A stretch of DNA of 64,000 bases from Planctomycetota bacterium (GTDB taxonomy: Bacteria > Planctomycetota > UBA1135 > GCA-002686595): assembly GCA_002862085.1 (NCBI GenBank), contig PKCK01000029.1:1-64000 (forward strand), written 5' to 3'. A program made the position numbers and the translations under genes. This document shows, piece after piece, positions 17,179-27,035 of the stretch; positions within the stretch are counted from its first letter, which is position 1; the number at the start of each line of letters is the position of its first letter. The notes under the pieces were generated by a model. The model was not told the origin of the DNA, ran no database searches, and worked only from the letters and a program-made list of their open reading frames with translations.

Positions 17179-18750
17179 CTAGCGCAGGAGCGCCTCGATC
17201 GACGGCTCCATCGCCTCCGCCCACAGCTCGTACCCGCGCACGTTCGGGTGGAGCAGGTCCGGCATGATCTCCTTCGGGAGCCGCCCCTCGTCGTCGAGGA
17301 ACGTGCTCGAGAGGTCGAGGAACGTCACGCGCTCGTCCGCGGCATGACCGGCGATGATCTCGTTGATCGAGTCGTTGATGCGCCGCAGGGGATCGTCGGC
17401 CGTCGCGCCGCGCGGGAACACGGCGAGCAGCAGCACCTTCGTCTTCGGGTGCCGCAGGTGGATCTCGGAGACGATGCGCCCGATGCCCTCGGCGGTCCGG
17501 CCGGCGTCCTCACGTCGATGGCCCGTGTTGTTGGTGCCGATCATCACGACCGCCAGCTTCGGGTCGATGTCGTCGATGGCGCCGTTCTGGATCCGCCAGA
17601 TGACGTGCTCCGTACGGTCGCCGCCGAAGCCGAGGTTGAGCGCGTTCCGCTTCGCGTAGCGCGCCTCCCACTGCCCGCGGCCCGCGTTCTCCCAGCCGTG
17701 GGTGATCGAGTCCCCGATCATCAAGAGGTCCACCTTCCCCATGGCCTTGCGCTCCGCGATCTTCGCCTCGTGGCGGGGCATCCACCACTTCACCGCCCAC
17801 GGTGCGGTCTGCGTCTCGGGCATGACCGCGGGGCGCAGGGTCACGCCGGGCGCGTCACGCCAGAGCCAGCGCAGACCGTCGGGGAAGAGCGAGCCGCCGT
17901 GGTTGCCGCTGTGGGCGCCCTCCCCCTCGTCGAAACGCACGTCGTAGCCCTTGAACCGCAGAGCCGCCGCCATCTCCAGGTTGCCGAGCCACCAGCTCCC
18001 GTAGCGGTTGTCGAGATCGTTGGACCCGTCCTGGAGGTACACGCGGATCGGCTTCGCATCCGCGGCGCGCACGAGCCCCGGGTAGGCGTCGCCCCCACGG
18101 ATGTTCGTGAAGCTCCCGATGTGGCTCATCACCTTGCCGAAGCTGTCCGGCCGCTCCCACGCCACGGTGAAGGCGCAGATGCCTCCGCTGCTCGCGCCCG
18201 CGATCGCGCGCATCGCGGGATCCTTCGAGAGGTTCAGCTCCGCCTCGACGCGGGGCAGGACGTCCTCGTGCAGGAAGCGCGCGTAGTCGTCCGAGAGCGT
18301 GTCGTACTCGACGCTGCGGTTCTCGGGCCTCGGCTGCCAGCCGCGCGTCTCGGGCAGGGCGTCCTTGCGGTGGCCGGGATCCACGAACACTCCCACCGTC
18401 ACGGGCATCTCTCCGCGGTGGATCAGGTTGTCGAAGACGACCGGGGCCCGGAAGTCACCGCGGAGGTAGCTGTGGCCGTCCTGGAAGACCATCAGCGCCG
18501 CGGGCTTCGCGGCGTCGTACTGCGCGGGGACGTAGACCGAGTAACGGCGCACGGTGCCCGGGAAGACGGAGCTCTCGAGCAGTTCGTGATCGGTGACCTT
18601 CCCTCGCGGGACGCCCTCCTGCTGCTCCGAACCGAGGCTGCGCGGATAGCGGCGGGCGTCCTTGGAGTCCTGAGCCGTCGCCGCGGAGGCGACGAGCAGG
18701 AAGGGAAGGAGCAAGAGGGGCGCGCGGAGGCACTTGGGGGAGACGCTCAT
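17179..18750 (-). CDS. Esterase (enterochelin-esterase-like alpha/beta hydrolase) fused to GDSL/SGNH hydrolase
   Basis: N-terminal signal peptide; alpha/beta hydrolase motif GASSGG; C-terminal SGNH blocks IGDSITHGWE, GFGGDRTEHV, IGTNNTG, DLLHPNVRGY. Confidence 0.87.
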   Translation of the reverse strand: MSVSPKCLRAPLLLLPFLLVASAATAQDSKDARRYPRSLGSEQQEGVPRGKVTDHELLESSVFPGTVRRYSVYVPAQYDAAKPAALMVFQDGHSYLRGDFRAPVVFDNLIHRGEMPVTVGVFVDPGHRKDALPETRGWQPRPENRSVEYDTLSDDYARFLHEDVLPRVEAELNLSKDPAMRAIAGASSGGICAFTVAWERPDSFGKVMSHIGSFTNIRGGDAYPGLVRAADAKPIRVYLQDGSNDLDNRYGSWWLGNLEMAAALRFKGYDVRFDEGEGAHSGNHGGSLFPDGLRWLWRDAPGVTLRPAVMPETQTAPWAVKWWMPRHEAKIAERKAMGKVDLLMIGDSITHGWENAGRGQWEARYAKRNALNLGFGGDRTEHVIWRIQNGAIDDIDPKLAVVMIGTNNTGHRREDAGRTAEGIGRIVSEIHLRHPKTKVLLLAVFPRGATADDPLRRINDSINEIIAGHAADERVTFLDLSSTFLDDEGRLPKEIMPDLLHPNVRGYELWAEAMEPSIEALLR

Positions 18751-18824
18751 GATGCTCCGGAGCGTAGCCGATGTCCCCGAGCGTGCGCGGTGAGGCCCGG
18801 ATCGCCCGCCCGCGCGCCTTCGGA

Positions 18825-19877
18825 TCACCTGCTCGTGGAGCGCTCGCGCGCCTCACGGCGGCGCATGGGCATCCGGTCGACGGGCGCGATCACCTGCGCC
18901 GCCGGGACGAGCTCGTCCCAGCGCTCCTTGACACCGCCGTCCTTCCCCACGAGCGCGCAGGCGAAGGCGTCCGAGCGCATCCCCCACGCCGACCTGAGGG
19001 ACTTCGTCACCTCCGGCCCGAGCTGACGGCCGGCCACGAGGGTCGCCCGATCACCGAGGAGGTGAACGACGCGCATGTCACGCATCACGAGCTCTTCGTG
19101 CTCGGACATGAAGCGGCCCAGCTGGATCGAGGCCGCCTTGCCGTAGCTCCCGCGCGCGAGCGGCTCGGCGACGACCAGCACGCGCTCCGCGTCGCGCAGC
19201 GCATCGATGAGGTTGCCGGCGCTCGGCTCCGCGGACAGCGAGCGCACGAGCGCCGCGGTGCGCGCTTCGCGGGCGGCGAGCGAGCCCGCTCGCGGCTCGG
19301 CGGTGCCTGAGGACCAGGCCTCGATGGACGCGACCTCGAGGGCGTAGTCCCCTTCCTGGCCGTCGGCGACCGTGATGCCGAAGGTCACCACCCGGGCGAG
19401 CTCGATGGGCTCCTCGGTGAGGACGAGGCGGCCGCGGTAGGAGGGCTCGAAGGCGTCGAAGGGAAGGAACACGGTCTGCCATGCGTCCGCCTTCGACGTC
19501 ATGAACGGCGCCTGCCAGTTCATCCCCCGCCGGCCCTGGCGCGTGCGGAGGCTCACCTTCCAGTTCCGTCCGTCACCGCGCACACGGAGTCGGAGCCCGT
19601 CGGCCTCGGAGAGGTCGAGCCCGCCTGCCGGGCTCCAGCGGAACGACGCGAAGCCGCCGTTGTTCTCGAGGCTGAGCTCGCCCGTGAGGCGCATCGCCCC
19701 CTCCGACCAGGTGGGCCGCCCGGTGGAGACGCCGCCCATGACCCTGTCGTGATTCGGCCGCCAGGCGGCGATCGAGGCTTCGTCCTCGAACCGCGCGATC
19801 GGCCGCGCTTCGACCTCCTGCGGAAGGGAGAGGGCAGGGAGGAGGGGCAAGGCAGCGGCGATGATGAGCGTGTTCAT
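18825..19877 (-). CDS. CIA30 family domain plus DUF4174-like C-terminal domain
   Basis: FEDEASIAAWRPNHDRVMGGVSTGRPTWSEGAMRLTGELSLENNGGFASFR is CIA30-like; C-terminal RVLVVAEPLARGSYGK...LVGKDGGVKERWDELVPAAQVIAPVDRMPMRRREARE is DUF4174-like. Confidence 0.75.
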   Translation of the reverse strand: MNTLIIAAALPLLPALSLPQEVEARPIARFEDEASIAAWRPNHDRVMGGVSTGRPTWSEGAMRLTGELSLENNGGFASFRWSPAGGLDLSEADGLRLRVRGDGRNWKVSLRTRQGRRGMNWQAPFMTSKADAWQTVFLPFDAFEPSYRGRLVLTEEPIELARVVTFGITVADGQEGDYALEVASIEAWSSGTAEPRAGSLAAREARTAALVRSLSAEPSAGNLIDALRDAERVLVVAEPLARGSYGKAASIQLGRFMSEHEELVMRDMRVVHLLGDRATLVAGRQLGPEVTKSLRSAWGMRSDAFACALVGKDGGVKERWDELVPAAQVIAPVDRMPMRRREARERSTSR

Positions 19878-19977
19878 GGGGGTGGACCTCGGTCGGGTCT
19901 TCGCGCGACGCGGCGCCGGGGATCCAAGTGGCGCGCCGGACTGGACGGGAACGTCCGGGCCAGGGACGATCCCCGGA

Positions 19978-20493
19978 ATGCGACACGCCCTCACCGCCGT
20001 CCTCCTCGCGGGCCTCACCGCCTGCGCCACGACCACCACCCCCGCGCTCCGCCCCGACGGAGACCCCGAACGCGCCGCGATCCTCGCCGTCGTCGAGCGC
20101 TCCTTCGACGCCATCCAGGCCCAGGGAGAGGAAGGCGCGCGTATCTGGCGCGAGGTCCTGCTCGACCGAGGCTCCATGAGCTCGGTGAGGACCCGGGACG
20201 GCGCGCGCAGCACGAGCGGGCGATCCTTCGCCGAGCACCTCGAGAGGACCGAGAACGCCGAGCCGGGCCCGAGCTATCTCGAGCGCATGTGGGACCAGAC
20301 CGTTCTCGTCGAGGGCGACGTGGCCGTCGTGTGGACGCCCTACGACTTCTGGCTCGGCGGGGACTTCTCCCACGGCGGCGTCGACGTGATCACGCTGCTG
20401 CGCACCGACGAGGGCTGGAAGATCGCGTCCTTCGCATGGAGCGTCGTGCCCGACCTCGAGTCCCCGCTGCCGCCGCCGGGCGCCGCGGACTGA
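19978..20493 (+). CDS. NTF2-like (SnoaL-type) lipoprotein
   Basis: MRHALTAVLLAGLTACATT lipobox; AVVWTPYDFWLGGDFSHGGVDVITLLRTDEGWKIASFAWS. Confidence 0.75.
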   Translation: MRHALTAVLLAGLTACATTTTPALRPDGDPERAAILAVVERSFDAIQAQGEEGARIWREVLLDRGSMSSVRTRDGARSTSGRSFAEHLERTENAEPGPSYLERMWDQTVLVEGDVAVVWTPYDFWLGGDFSHGGVDVITLLRTDEGWKIASFAWSVVPDLESPLPPPGAAD

Positions 20494-20508
20494 TTTGCCC
20501 GGCGCGCC

Positions 20509-21795
20509 TCAGCGCCGCGCCTTCGCCGGCGGATCCCAGGCGGGCATCGCGTCCAGCACGGCGCCGAGCCGGGCGCGAACGACGGGCTCGGCGTCCGCGG
20601 GGAGCGGCGCGCGCTCGTCGCGGTCCGCGAGCACGTCGAAGAGCTCACCGTCGTGGTGCAGCTTGAAGCGCCCGTCGTAGACCGCCCGCCCGGGGCGCCC
20701 GGGCACGTTCCAGCGCGGATCGTAGTGCCAGAAGATCCAGTCGCGCGGATCTCCGGGCTCGCCGCGGAGGCGCGGCGCGAAGCTCCGTCCGTCCTCACCG
20801 GCCACCGCGCCGAGATCGAGACCGCACAGCTCGGCCAGCGTCGGCGCGAAGTCGACGAGAGTGACGAGATCGTCGAGGACGGCGGGCGCGACGGTCCCGG
20901 GCCAGCGGACGATCATCGGGACGTGGGTCCCCGCGGCGCGCAGGTGGGACTTGCCGCCTCGCACCTCACCGCCGCGCCAGACCGAGGTGATCGCGCGGTG
21001 GGTGCCGTTGTCGCCCACGAAGAGGACGAGCGTGTCCTCGGCGAGGCCGAGCTCCTCCAGGCCGTCGAGGACGCGGCCGACGATCAGGTCCACGTGGGCG
21101 ACCATGTCGCCGAACAGCTCCTCCTTCGTGCGCTCCCCCTCCGGCGAGCCGGGCGTCCGCACGAAGGGCGAGTGAGGCAGGATCATCGGGTAGTGGAGGA
21201 AGAAGGGCCGCTCGCGGTTCGCAGCCGCGAAGCGCAGGCCGTGCTCGCAGCACAGGTCCGGCCCGAAGGCGCCGGGGAAGTCGTGCAGTTCCCCGTCGAT
21301 GTCCAGCCGGGGGTCCGCGTAGCGCGGGCCACGGTCCTCGACGGTGTTCCACAGGCACCACGTGTCGAAGCCGAAGGCGGCGGGGCGCCGGGGGTCGTCG
21401 ACCCCGTAGGAGAGCTGCCACTTCCCCACGACGCAGGTCGCGTAGCCCGCGTCGGAGAACATCGTCCCGAGGGTGCGCTCGGAGGGATCGAGGTATCCGA
21501 AGCGCTCGTAGTTGCGGAAGCCGTGGCGCCCCGTGAGCAGCTCGGCGCGCGAGGGCGTGCAGAGAGGCGTCGCGTGGGCGTCACGGAAGCGGACCCCCTC
21601 CGCCGCCATCCGGTCGAGCCGCGGGGTGCTGTACGACGTGCCCCCGTTGACGCCGAGGCATTCGTGGCCGAGGTCGTCTGCGAAGAGCAGCACGACGTTG
21701 GGGGGCCTTTCACCGGCGCGACTCCCCAGGGCTTCTCCGGGCGCGGTCGGCGTCGATTGGCAGGCGGCGAGCAGAAGGACGAGGTGCCAACGCAT
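20509..21795 (-). CDS. Sulfatase, lipoprotein (Cys-type)
   Basis: MRWHLVLLLAACQS lipobox; PPNVVLLFADDLGHECLG; CTPSRAELLTGRHG; LVLFVGDNGTH. Confidence 0.92.
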   Translation of the reverse strand: MRWHLVLLLAACQSTPTAPGEALGSRAGERPPNVVLLFADDLGHECLGVNGGTSYSTPRLDRMAAEGVRFRDAHATPLCTPSRAELLTGRHGFRNYERFGYLDPSERTLGTMFSDAGYATCVVGKWQLSYGVDDPRRPAAFGFDTWCLWNTVEDRGPRYADPRLDIDGELHDFPGAFGPDLCCEHGLRFAAANRERPFFLHYPMILPHSPFVRTPGSPEGERTKEELFGDMVAHVDLIVGRVLDGLEELGLAEDTLVLFVGDNGTHRAITSVWRGGEVRGGKSHLRAAGTHVPMIVRWPGTVAPAVLDDLVTLVDFAPTLAELCGLDLGAVAGEDGRSFAPRLRGEPGDPRDWIFWHYDPRWNVPGRPGRAVYDGRFKLHHDGELFDVLADRDERAPLPADAEPVVRARLGAVLDAMPAWDPPAKARR

Positions 21796-22150
21796 CGTCG
21801 CAGAGTACAGCTGATCGGGGCGCTGCTCCCGGAGCGGCTGGAGAGCCCTCGGGCGGACCGAGCGCTGGATCCGCGGAATTCCTGTCCGGAAGGCGGCGGC
21901 GGGCTCAGTTCGACGTGGCGGCGCCCGAAGGGCCCGCTCAGGCCCCTCGGCCCCAACCCGACCACGTTCGATCGGGGCATCACCATCTCCACAGCCGTCG
22001 TCCTCGGAGGCCCCCCCGGGAGTCCGGTCGACGGTCGTGGGCCCGGCCCGGATCGCATCGAATGCGACGAGCGGGGCCGCGTAGGACCTGTCTCCGCCCG
22101 CTCACGAACCGCGACGCTCGAAGCTCGCCCGAAACACACCACCGCTGACC

Positions 22151-22741
22151 ATGCTCCAACGCCTCCTGCCCGCCATCGCCGCCGCTCTCTCCCTCGTCGC
22201 CTGCTCTTTCCAGACCGACGCGCACTACAAGTCCACGGGCATGTCCGCGATCGAAGATGATCTCGGCGTGAGCGGAGGAGGATTCGACCTCACCGCGGGC
22301 GAGCCGTCCTGCGTGTATGGCACGGTCCTGGACGGCGAGACGCGTCGCTTCACGTACCTCGTCATCACCGACGACCTGTTCAGGGACGGACTGCTCTTCG
22401 ACCACTCGATCGACGGCAGGACCATGATGAAAGGCGAGGCGGTCAGCTCGGACCACACCCTCTCCTTCAGGGACTTCACCGTTCAGGCCACCTTCGAAGC
22501 GACGCGCGAAGGCGGCAAGCTCGCCGGAGCCACGACCTCGATCAACGGCGCCGAGATCGAAGCGGGGCAGTGGCTCTTCGTGGTCGACGCCGACGACCCG
22601 GAGGCGGCCCTGGTCGCCGTGGACGCACCGGCGCCCGAACTCCCCGGGGGCATCGAGGAGCTCGGCGACGCGACCCGCGAGGTGGTGCGCCAGCTGAGCT
22701 CGTCGAACGACGGGGTGAGGGCGCTGCTCGGTCGCTCCTGA
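22151..22741 (+). CDS. Hypothetical lipoprotein
   Basis: MLQRLLPAIAAALSLVACSFQ lipobox; 196 aa, no family recognised. Confidence 0.6.
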   Translation: MLQRLLPAIAAALSLVACSFQTDAHYKSTGMSAIEDDLGVSGGGFDLTAGEPSCVYGTVLDGETRRFTYLVITDDLFRDGLLFDHSIDGRTMMKGEAVSSDHTLSFRDFTVQATFEATREGGKLAGATTSINGAEIEAGQWLFVVDADDPEAALVAVDAPAPELPGGIEELGDATREVVRQLSSSNDGVRALLGRS

Positions 22742-22890
22742 TCCCGGCGCGCCGCGCGTTCGACGAGCCACTCGCCGCGGCTGGCGAGGCGTGCTGCCCG
22801 AAGTGCGGCGCAGAAGGGCGGGCCGTGGGCGGCGTGCTATCGTGCCGGGGCTCGACCTCGTCACCCTCGCGTCCCCCGCCGATCTGCTCC

Positions 22891-24348
22891 ATGACCACCC
22901 TTCCCCGCCGCCAGTTCCTCGGCGCGGCCGCCGCCGCGGTCGCTTTCCCGAACATCGCTCTGTCGCGCGGCGGCAAGAAGTGGCGACCGAACGACGAGCT
23001 GCGGGTCGCGGTGGTCGGCATCCGGAGCCGGGGCCAGGCGCACATCAACGGGCTGCACCGTCTCGACGGCGTGCGCGTGGTCGCCGTCGCGGACTGCGAC
23101 GCGCAGTACCTCGAGCGCGAGAAGAAGACCTTCGCGGAGCGCGGCGAGTCCCTCGACACCCACGTCGATCTCCGCGAGGTGCTCGACCGCGACGACATCG
23201 ACATCGTGGCCTCGGCGACGCCGAACCACTGGCACGCCCTGCTGACGATCTGGGCCTGTCAGGCCGGCAAGGACGTCTACATCGAGAAGCCGGTCTCCCA
23301 CAACGTGTGGGAGGGCCGGAAGATGGTCGAGGCGGCGCGCAAGTACGGGCGGATCGTGCAGGCGGGGACGCAGTCGCGCTCGAGCTACGCCATCCGGGAC
23401 GCCGTGGCGTGGCTGCGCGGCGGCGCGCTCGGCGAGATCCAGTACGGACAGGGCCTCTGCTACAAGCCGCGCCGGTCCATCGGCAAGGTGAGCGGGCCGC
23501 AGAAGGTGCCGTCGAGCGTGGACTACAACCTGTGGCTCGGCCCGGCGCCGGAGGTGCCCCTCTCGCGCAGGAGCCTGCACTACGACTGGCACTGGGTGTT
23601 CGACACGGGCAACGGCGACATGGGCAACCAGGGGATCCACCAGATGGACCTCTGCCGCTGGGCGCTCGGCCACGAGGGCCTGTCGAACCGCATCCTGAGC
23701 GTCGGTGGACGCCTCGGCTACGACGACGACGGCAACACCCCGAACACGCAGGTGGCTCTGCACGAGTACGGGGACGGTCCCCCGATCGTGTTCGAGACGC
23801 GCGGCCTGCCCAAGGATCGCGCGGCCCAGGAGAAGGGCTGGAACATGGACGGCGTGCGCGGCACCTCCATCGGCGCCTGGATCCACTGCGAGAACGGCTC
23901 GCTGCGGCTGCCGAACTACTCGTCCGCCCAGGCCTTCGACGCCAACGGTGAGAAGATCAAGGAGTGGGACGGCGCCGAGGACCACTACGCGAACTTCATC
24001 GACGCCGTGCGGACACGCGACGCGGCCTCGCTCAACGCGGACATCGAGGAGGGGCACGTCTCGAGCGCGCTCTGCCACACGGGCAACATCAGCCACCAGC
24101 TCGGTGAAGGCGCGGACCCCGACGAGCTGCGCGAGCTCTGCGCCGGCCGCGGTCCCACCGGCGACGCGGTCGAGCGCATGATGGCGCACCTCGCGGCCAA
24201 CGGCGTCGACCTCGACGCGGACGAGCTGACCGCGGGCGCCGTCCTCGAGATGGACCCCGCCACCGAGCGCTTCACCAACGATCCGCGCGCGAACCGCCTC
24301 CTGAGGCGCGACTATCGCGCGCCCTTCGTGGTGCCGGAGACGGTGTGA
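22891..24348 (+). CDS. Gfo/Idh/MocA family oxidoreductase with twin-arginine-like leader
   Basis: MTTLPRRQFLGAAAAAVAFPNIA; LRVAVVGIRSRGQAHINGL; DVYIEKPVSHNVWEGRKMVEAARK; GNGDMGNQGIHQMDLCRW. Confidence 0.92.
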   Translation: MTTLPRRQFLGAAAAAVAFPNIALSRGGKKWRPNDELRVAVVGIRSRGQAHINGLHRLDGVRVVAVADCDAQYLEREKKTFAERGESLDTHVDLREVLDRDDIDIVASATPNHWHALLTIWACQAGKDVYIEKPVSHNVWEGRKMVEAARKYGRIVQAGTQSRSSYAIRDAVAWLRGGALGEIQYGQGLCYKPRRSIGKVSGPQKVPSSVDYNLWLGPAPEVPLSRRSLHYDWHWVFDTGNGDMGNQGIHQMDLCRWALGHEGLSNRILSVGGRLGYDDDGNTPNTQVALHEYGDGPPIVFETRGLPKDRAAQEKGWNMDGVRGTSIGAWIHCENGSLRLPNYSSAQAFDANGEKIKEWDGAEDHYANFIDAVRTRDAASLNADIEEGHVSSALCHTGNISHQLGEGADPDELRELCAGRGPTGDAVERMMAHLAANGVDLDADELTAGAVLEMDPATERFTNDPRANRLLRRDYRAPFVVPETV

Positions 24349-25004
24349 GGCTCCTCGCCGCCGCCGCGCTCCTCGGGGCCGCTGCGTGCTCGAGCACCCA
24401 GCGACCCGTCGCGCTGCTCGGTGGACCCGCGCGCTTCGACCTGACCGACGCGGATGCCTTCCGCATCCACGGGGGCCAGGTCGAGCTCGTGGCCGAAGCC
24501 GACTACGCGCCGCCGCACCGCTCCCCGCGCGCGATCGCCCTGCTGGACGGGACCGAGTACCGCAGCTTCACCCTCGACGTCGAGATGATGCAGACAGGGC
24601 GCGAGTACGGTCACCGTGACCTGTGCCTCTTCTTCGGGTTCGAGTCCGCGGAGCGCTTCTACTACGTGCACCTCGCGACCGCGCCGGACCCGCGGGCGCA
24701 CAACGTCTTCCTCGTCGACGCCGCCGCCCGGCGCAACCTGATCCCGGCCCGGGAACAGGGCGTCGACTGGGGCCAGGAGGAGTGGCACCGCGTCCGCCTC
24801 GTGCGCGACGTCGACGCTGGCGCCGTGCGCGTCTACTTCGACGACATGCTCGTCCCCGTGCTCGAGGCCGAGGACCGCACGATCGAGTGGGGCCGCATCG
24901 GCTTCGGCTCCTTCGACGACACCGGACGTTTCAAGGACCCGGTGCTCTCGAGCTACGAGTCGCGGCCGTCGGATCCCTGGGGTTCGCCCTTCGACGCCGA
25001 CTGA
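24345..25004 (+). CDS. Concanavalin/LamG-like lipoprotein
   Basis: GTG start overlaps the previous TGA (GTGA); LLGAAACSS lipobox; beta-sandwich-like FTLDVEMMQTG...CLFFGFESAERFYYVHLATAPDPRAHNVFLV. Confidence 0.7.
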   Translation: MRLLAAAALLGAAACSSTQRPVALLGGPARFDLTDADAFRIHGGQVELVAEADYAPPHRSPRAIALLDGTEYRSFTLDVEMMQTGREYGHRDLCLFFGFESAERFYYVHLATAPDPRAHNVFLVDAAARRNLIPAREQGVDWGQEEWHRVRLVRDVDAGAVRVYFDDMLVPVLEAEDRTIEWGRIGFGSFDDTGRFKDPVLSSYESRPSDPWGSPFDAD

Positions 25005-25912
25005 CCGGACCAGTCGCGCCAGGCGGCTTCGAGGGCCTCCGCGTCGGTCGCGCCGGAGTAGAGCCGGACGCGATAGCGCATGCGCAGGACCTCGCCCTTC
25101 TCGAGCTCGAGATCCCCGGTGCCCGCTGGCTTCTTCTCGAAGTCGTGGACGCCGAACGGATTCGCGCCGACGAGTCCGTAGTCACGGGCGTGCCACCAGG
25201 TGGGGTGACGCGGGTTCTCGGGGTGGTCGAAGATCGCGACGCCGACCTCTTCACCTGCGACCGGCCCGTGGTACGCGAGCCAGCGGCTCCGCTTCCCCCA
25301 GAGCGCGCGGTCCGCGCGGCCCTCGGAGTCGAGCGCCCTCCCCTTCGCCACCTCGCCGCGGAGCCGCAGCGCCGGATGCAGCCGGAGCGCGAAGGTGCCC
25401 TCCTTCGTGTCGCCGAAGGTGACGTCCACGAGGGCCTCGAGGCGCACGTCGACGTCGATGTGGCGTACGCCGTCCATCTCCGACAGGGTCATCCGCCGCT
25501 TCTCGCGCAGGAGCGCCTCGCCCGGGCTCGCGATCCAGTCGGCGATCATGTCCACCGTCATGACGCCCGCCTTGACGGCGACCTTCGGCTCTCCGAGGAC
25601 GTCCACGCGCGGCGTGGCGCCCTTCGAGTGCCAGAAGTCGTGGCCGTTCACGTCGCCGTGGGCCAGCCACATCGAGGTGTGGTGCGGGTGGTCCTTGGCC
25701 TCTCCCTCGCGCGCCGGCGCGACGGGGAACGCCCGGGTCATCTCGACCCCGCCCGGCCCGCGGACGGGCCAGAGGTAGGGGACGCGCACCTCCGGCCCGT
25801 AGTGCAGACTGGTGAAGGCGCCCGACGGCGCGTCGAGCACGAGGGTTCGGTGACCCTTCTCCTGCGGCGCGGCGGAGAGCGCGAGGAGACCGGCGATGAG
25901 GAGGCTTCGCAT
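24953..25912 (-). CDS. DUF6807/PmoA family protein
   Basis: HPHHTSMWLAHGDVNGHDFW, VGVAIFDHPENPRHPTWWHARDYGLVGANPFG. Confidence 0.8.
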   Translation of the reverse strand: MRSLLIAGLLALSAAPQEKGHRTLVLDAPSGAFTSLHYGPEVRVPYLWPVRGPGGVEMTRAFPVAPAREGEAKDHPHHTSMWLAHGDVNGHDFWHSKGATPRVDVLGEPKVAVKAGVMTVDMIADWIASPGEALLREKRRMTLSEMDGVRHIDVDVRLEALVDVTFGDTKEGTFALRLHPALRLRGEVAKGRALDSEGRADRALWGKRSRWLAYHGPVAGEEVGVAIFDHPENPRHPTWWHARDYGLVGANPFGVHDFEKKPAGTGDLELEKGEVLRMRYRVRLYSGATDAEALEAAWRDWSGQSASKGEPQGSDGRDS

Positions 25913-26891
25913 GGAGATCACGGTAGCAGCGCTGCACGCGCTCGCCATCCTGGCTGTCCTGCATTGCGCAGCCTGCCACGCCGCGCCCGTGAGCGGCGAA
26001 CCGGGGAGCGTCACGCCGATCCGAGTCGCGCACCTGGGCGCGGAAGGCGGTGACGCCGAAGGCTTCGAGGCGCTGCGCAGGGACTTCGGGCGACGCAACC
26101 CCGGCTACGACGTGGAGTGGCGGGACACGCTCGACGGATTCGACGCGGACGAGCGCCACGTGGTCGCTTTCATCCAGTCGGGTTCGTCCGAGGCGCGCGT
26201 CGTCGATCGAGGCTCGCAGTGGACAGGAACGGAGCCCGCGCTCACGACGGGCGACGTCGTGCTGCTCCGACCCGGCGAGCGCTTCTCGGCGGCGAGCGCA
26301 CTCTCCGCCGTGGTGTTCACGGTCCCCGAGCCGTTCCCGCGCACACTCCCCACCTTCGTCCGCCCCGACTGGGACGAGCTCATCACCGACACACCGGGCG
26401 GCTGCGCGGAGGAGACCGGCGCCTACCGCCGGATCGTGCTGACGTGGCTCGAAACCGTCGGTCCCTACGTCTACCGGGCGCTCAACTGCCACCGCGTCCG
26501 GATCACCGACTCGTTCTCCCACTACCACCCGCTGAAGGGCGGCTTCGACGAGTTCTACCTCGTCCAGATGGTCCAGCCCGGAGCGGTGCTCTACACGAGC
26601 GACGGGACCGGGCGCATCGAAGACCCGGCGGCCGTGACGCGCGCCGAGGCTCCACGACTCTTCGAGAGGCATCCGCTCGAGGTCGGCGACCTCGTATACC
26701 TGCCGCGCGGCACGGTCCACCGTGGATTCGGCGGTGTGCTGGCACAGATCATCACCGCGCCAGGCTTCAGGCCCGGCGCGGAGATCGGCGTCGACCATCA
26801 CCTGCGCGCGATCAACGAGCGGCTCGGACTGGCCGGCGAGGACGCGCTCCCCTATCGCGAGGCGTCGGCGTCGCGAGCGGTCGTGAAGTGA
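25911..26891 (+). CDS. Cupin-domain exported protein
   Basis: N-terminal hydrophobic leader; SFSHYHPLKGGFDEFYLVQMVQPGAVLY...HPLEVGDLVYLPRGTVHRGFGG, a cupin double motif. Confidence 0.7.
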   Translation: MEITVAALHALAILAVLHCAACHAAPVSGEPGSVTPIRVAHLGAEGGDAEGFEALRRDFGRRNPGYDVEWRDTLDGFDADERHVVAFIQSGSSEARVVDRGSQWTGTEPALTTGDVVLLRPGERFSAASALSAVVFTVPEPFPRTLPTFVRPDWDELITDTPGGCAEETGAYRRIVLTWLETVGPYVYRALNCHRVRITDSFSHYHPLKGGFDEFYLVQMVQPGAVLYTSDGTGRIEDPAAVTRAEAPRLFERHPLEVGDLVYLPRGTVHRGFGGVLAQIITAPGFRPGAEIGVDHHLRAINERLGLAGEDALPYREASASRAVVK

Positions 26892-27035
26892 CCGAAAGAC
26901 GCATGCGCGCTGCGCCGTCCCGTTTTCGGCCACGCCGGGCGGAGGAGGATCGCGGCGCCGAAGAGTGCGAGGGGGTCGTTCGGGTCGACGATGGGCGCGC
27001 TGTTAACATGAGTGCAGATCCTTCAAGGTGACCCC

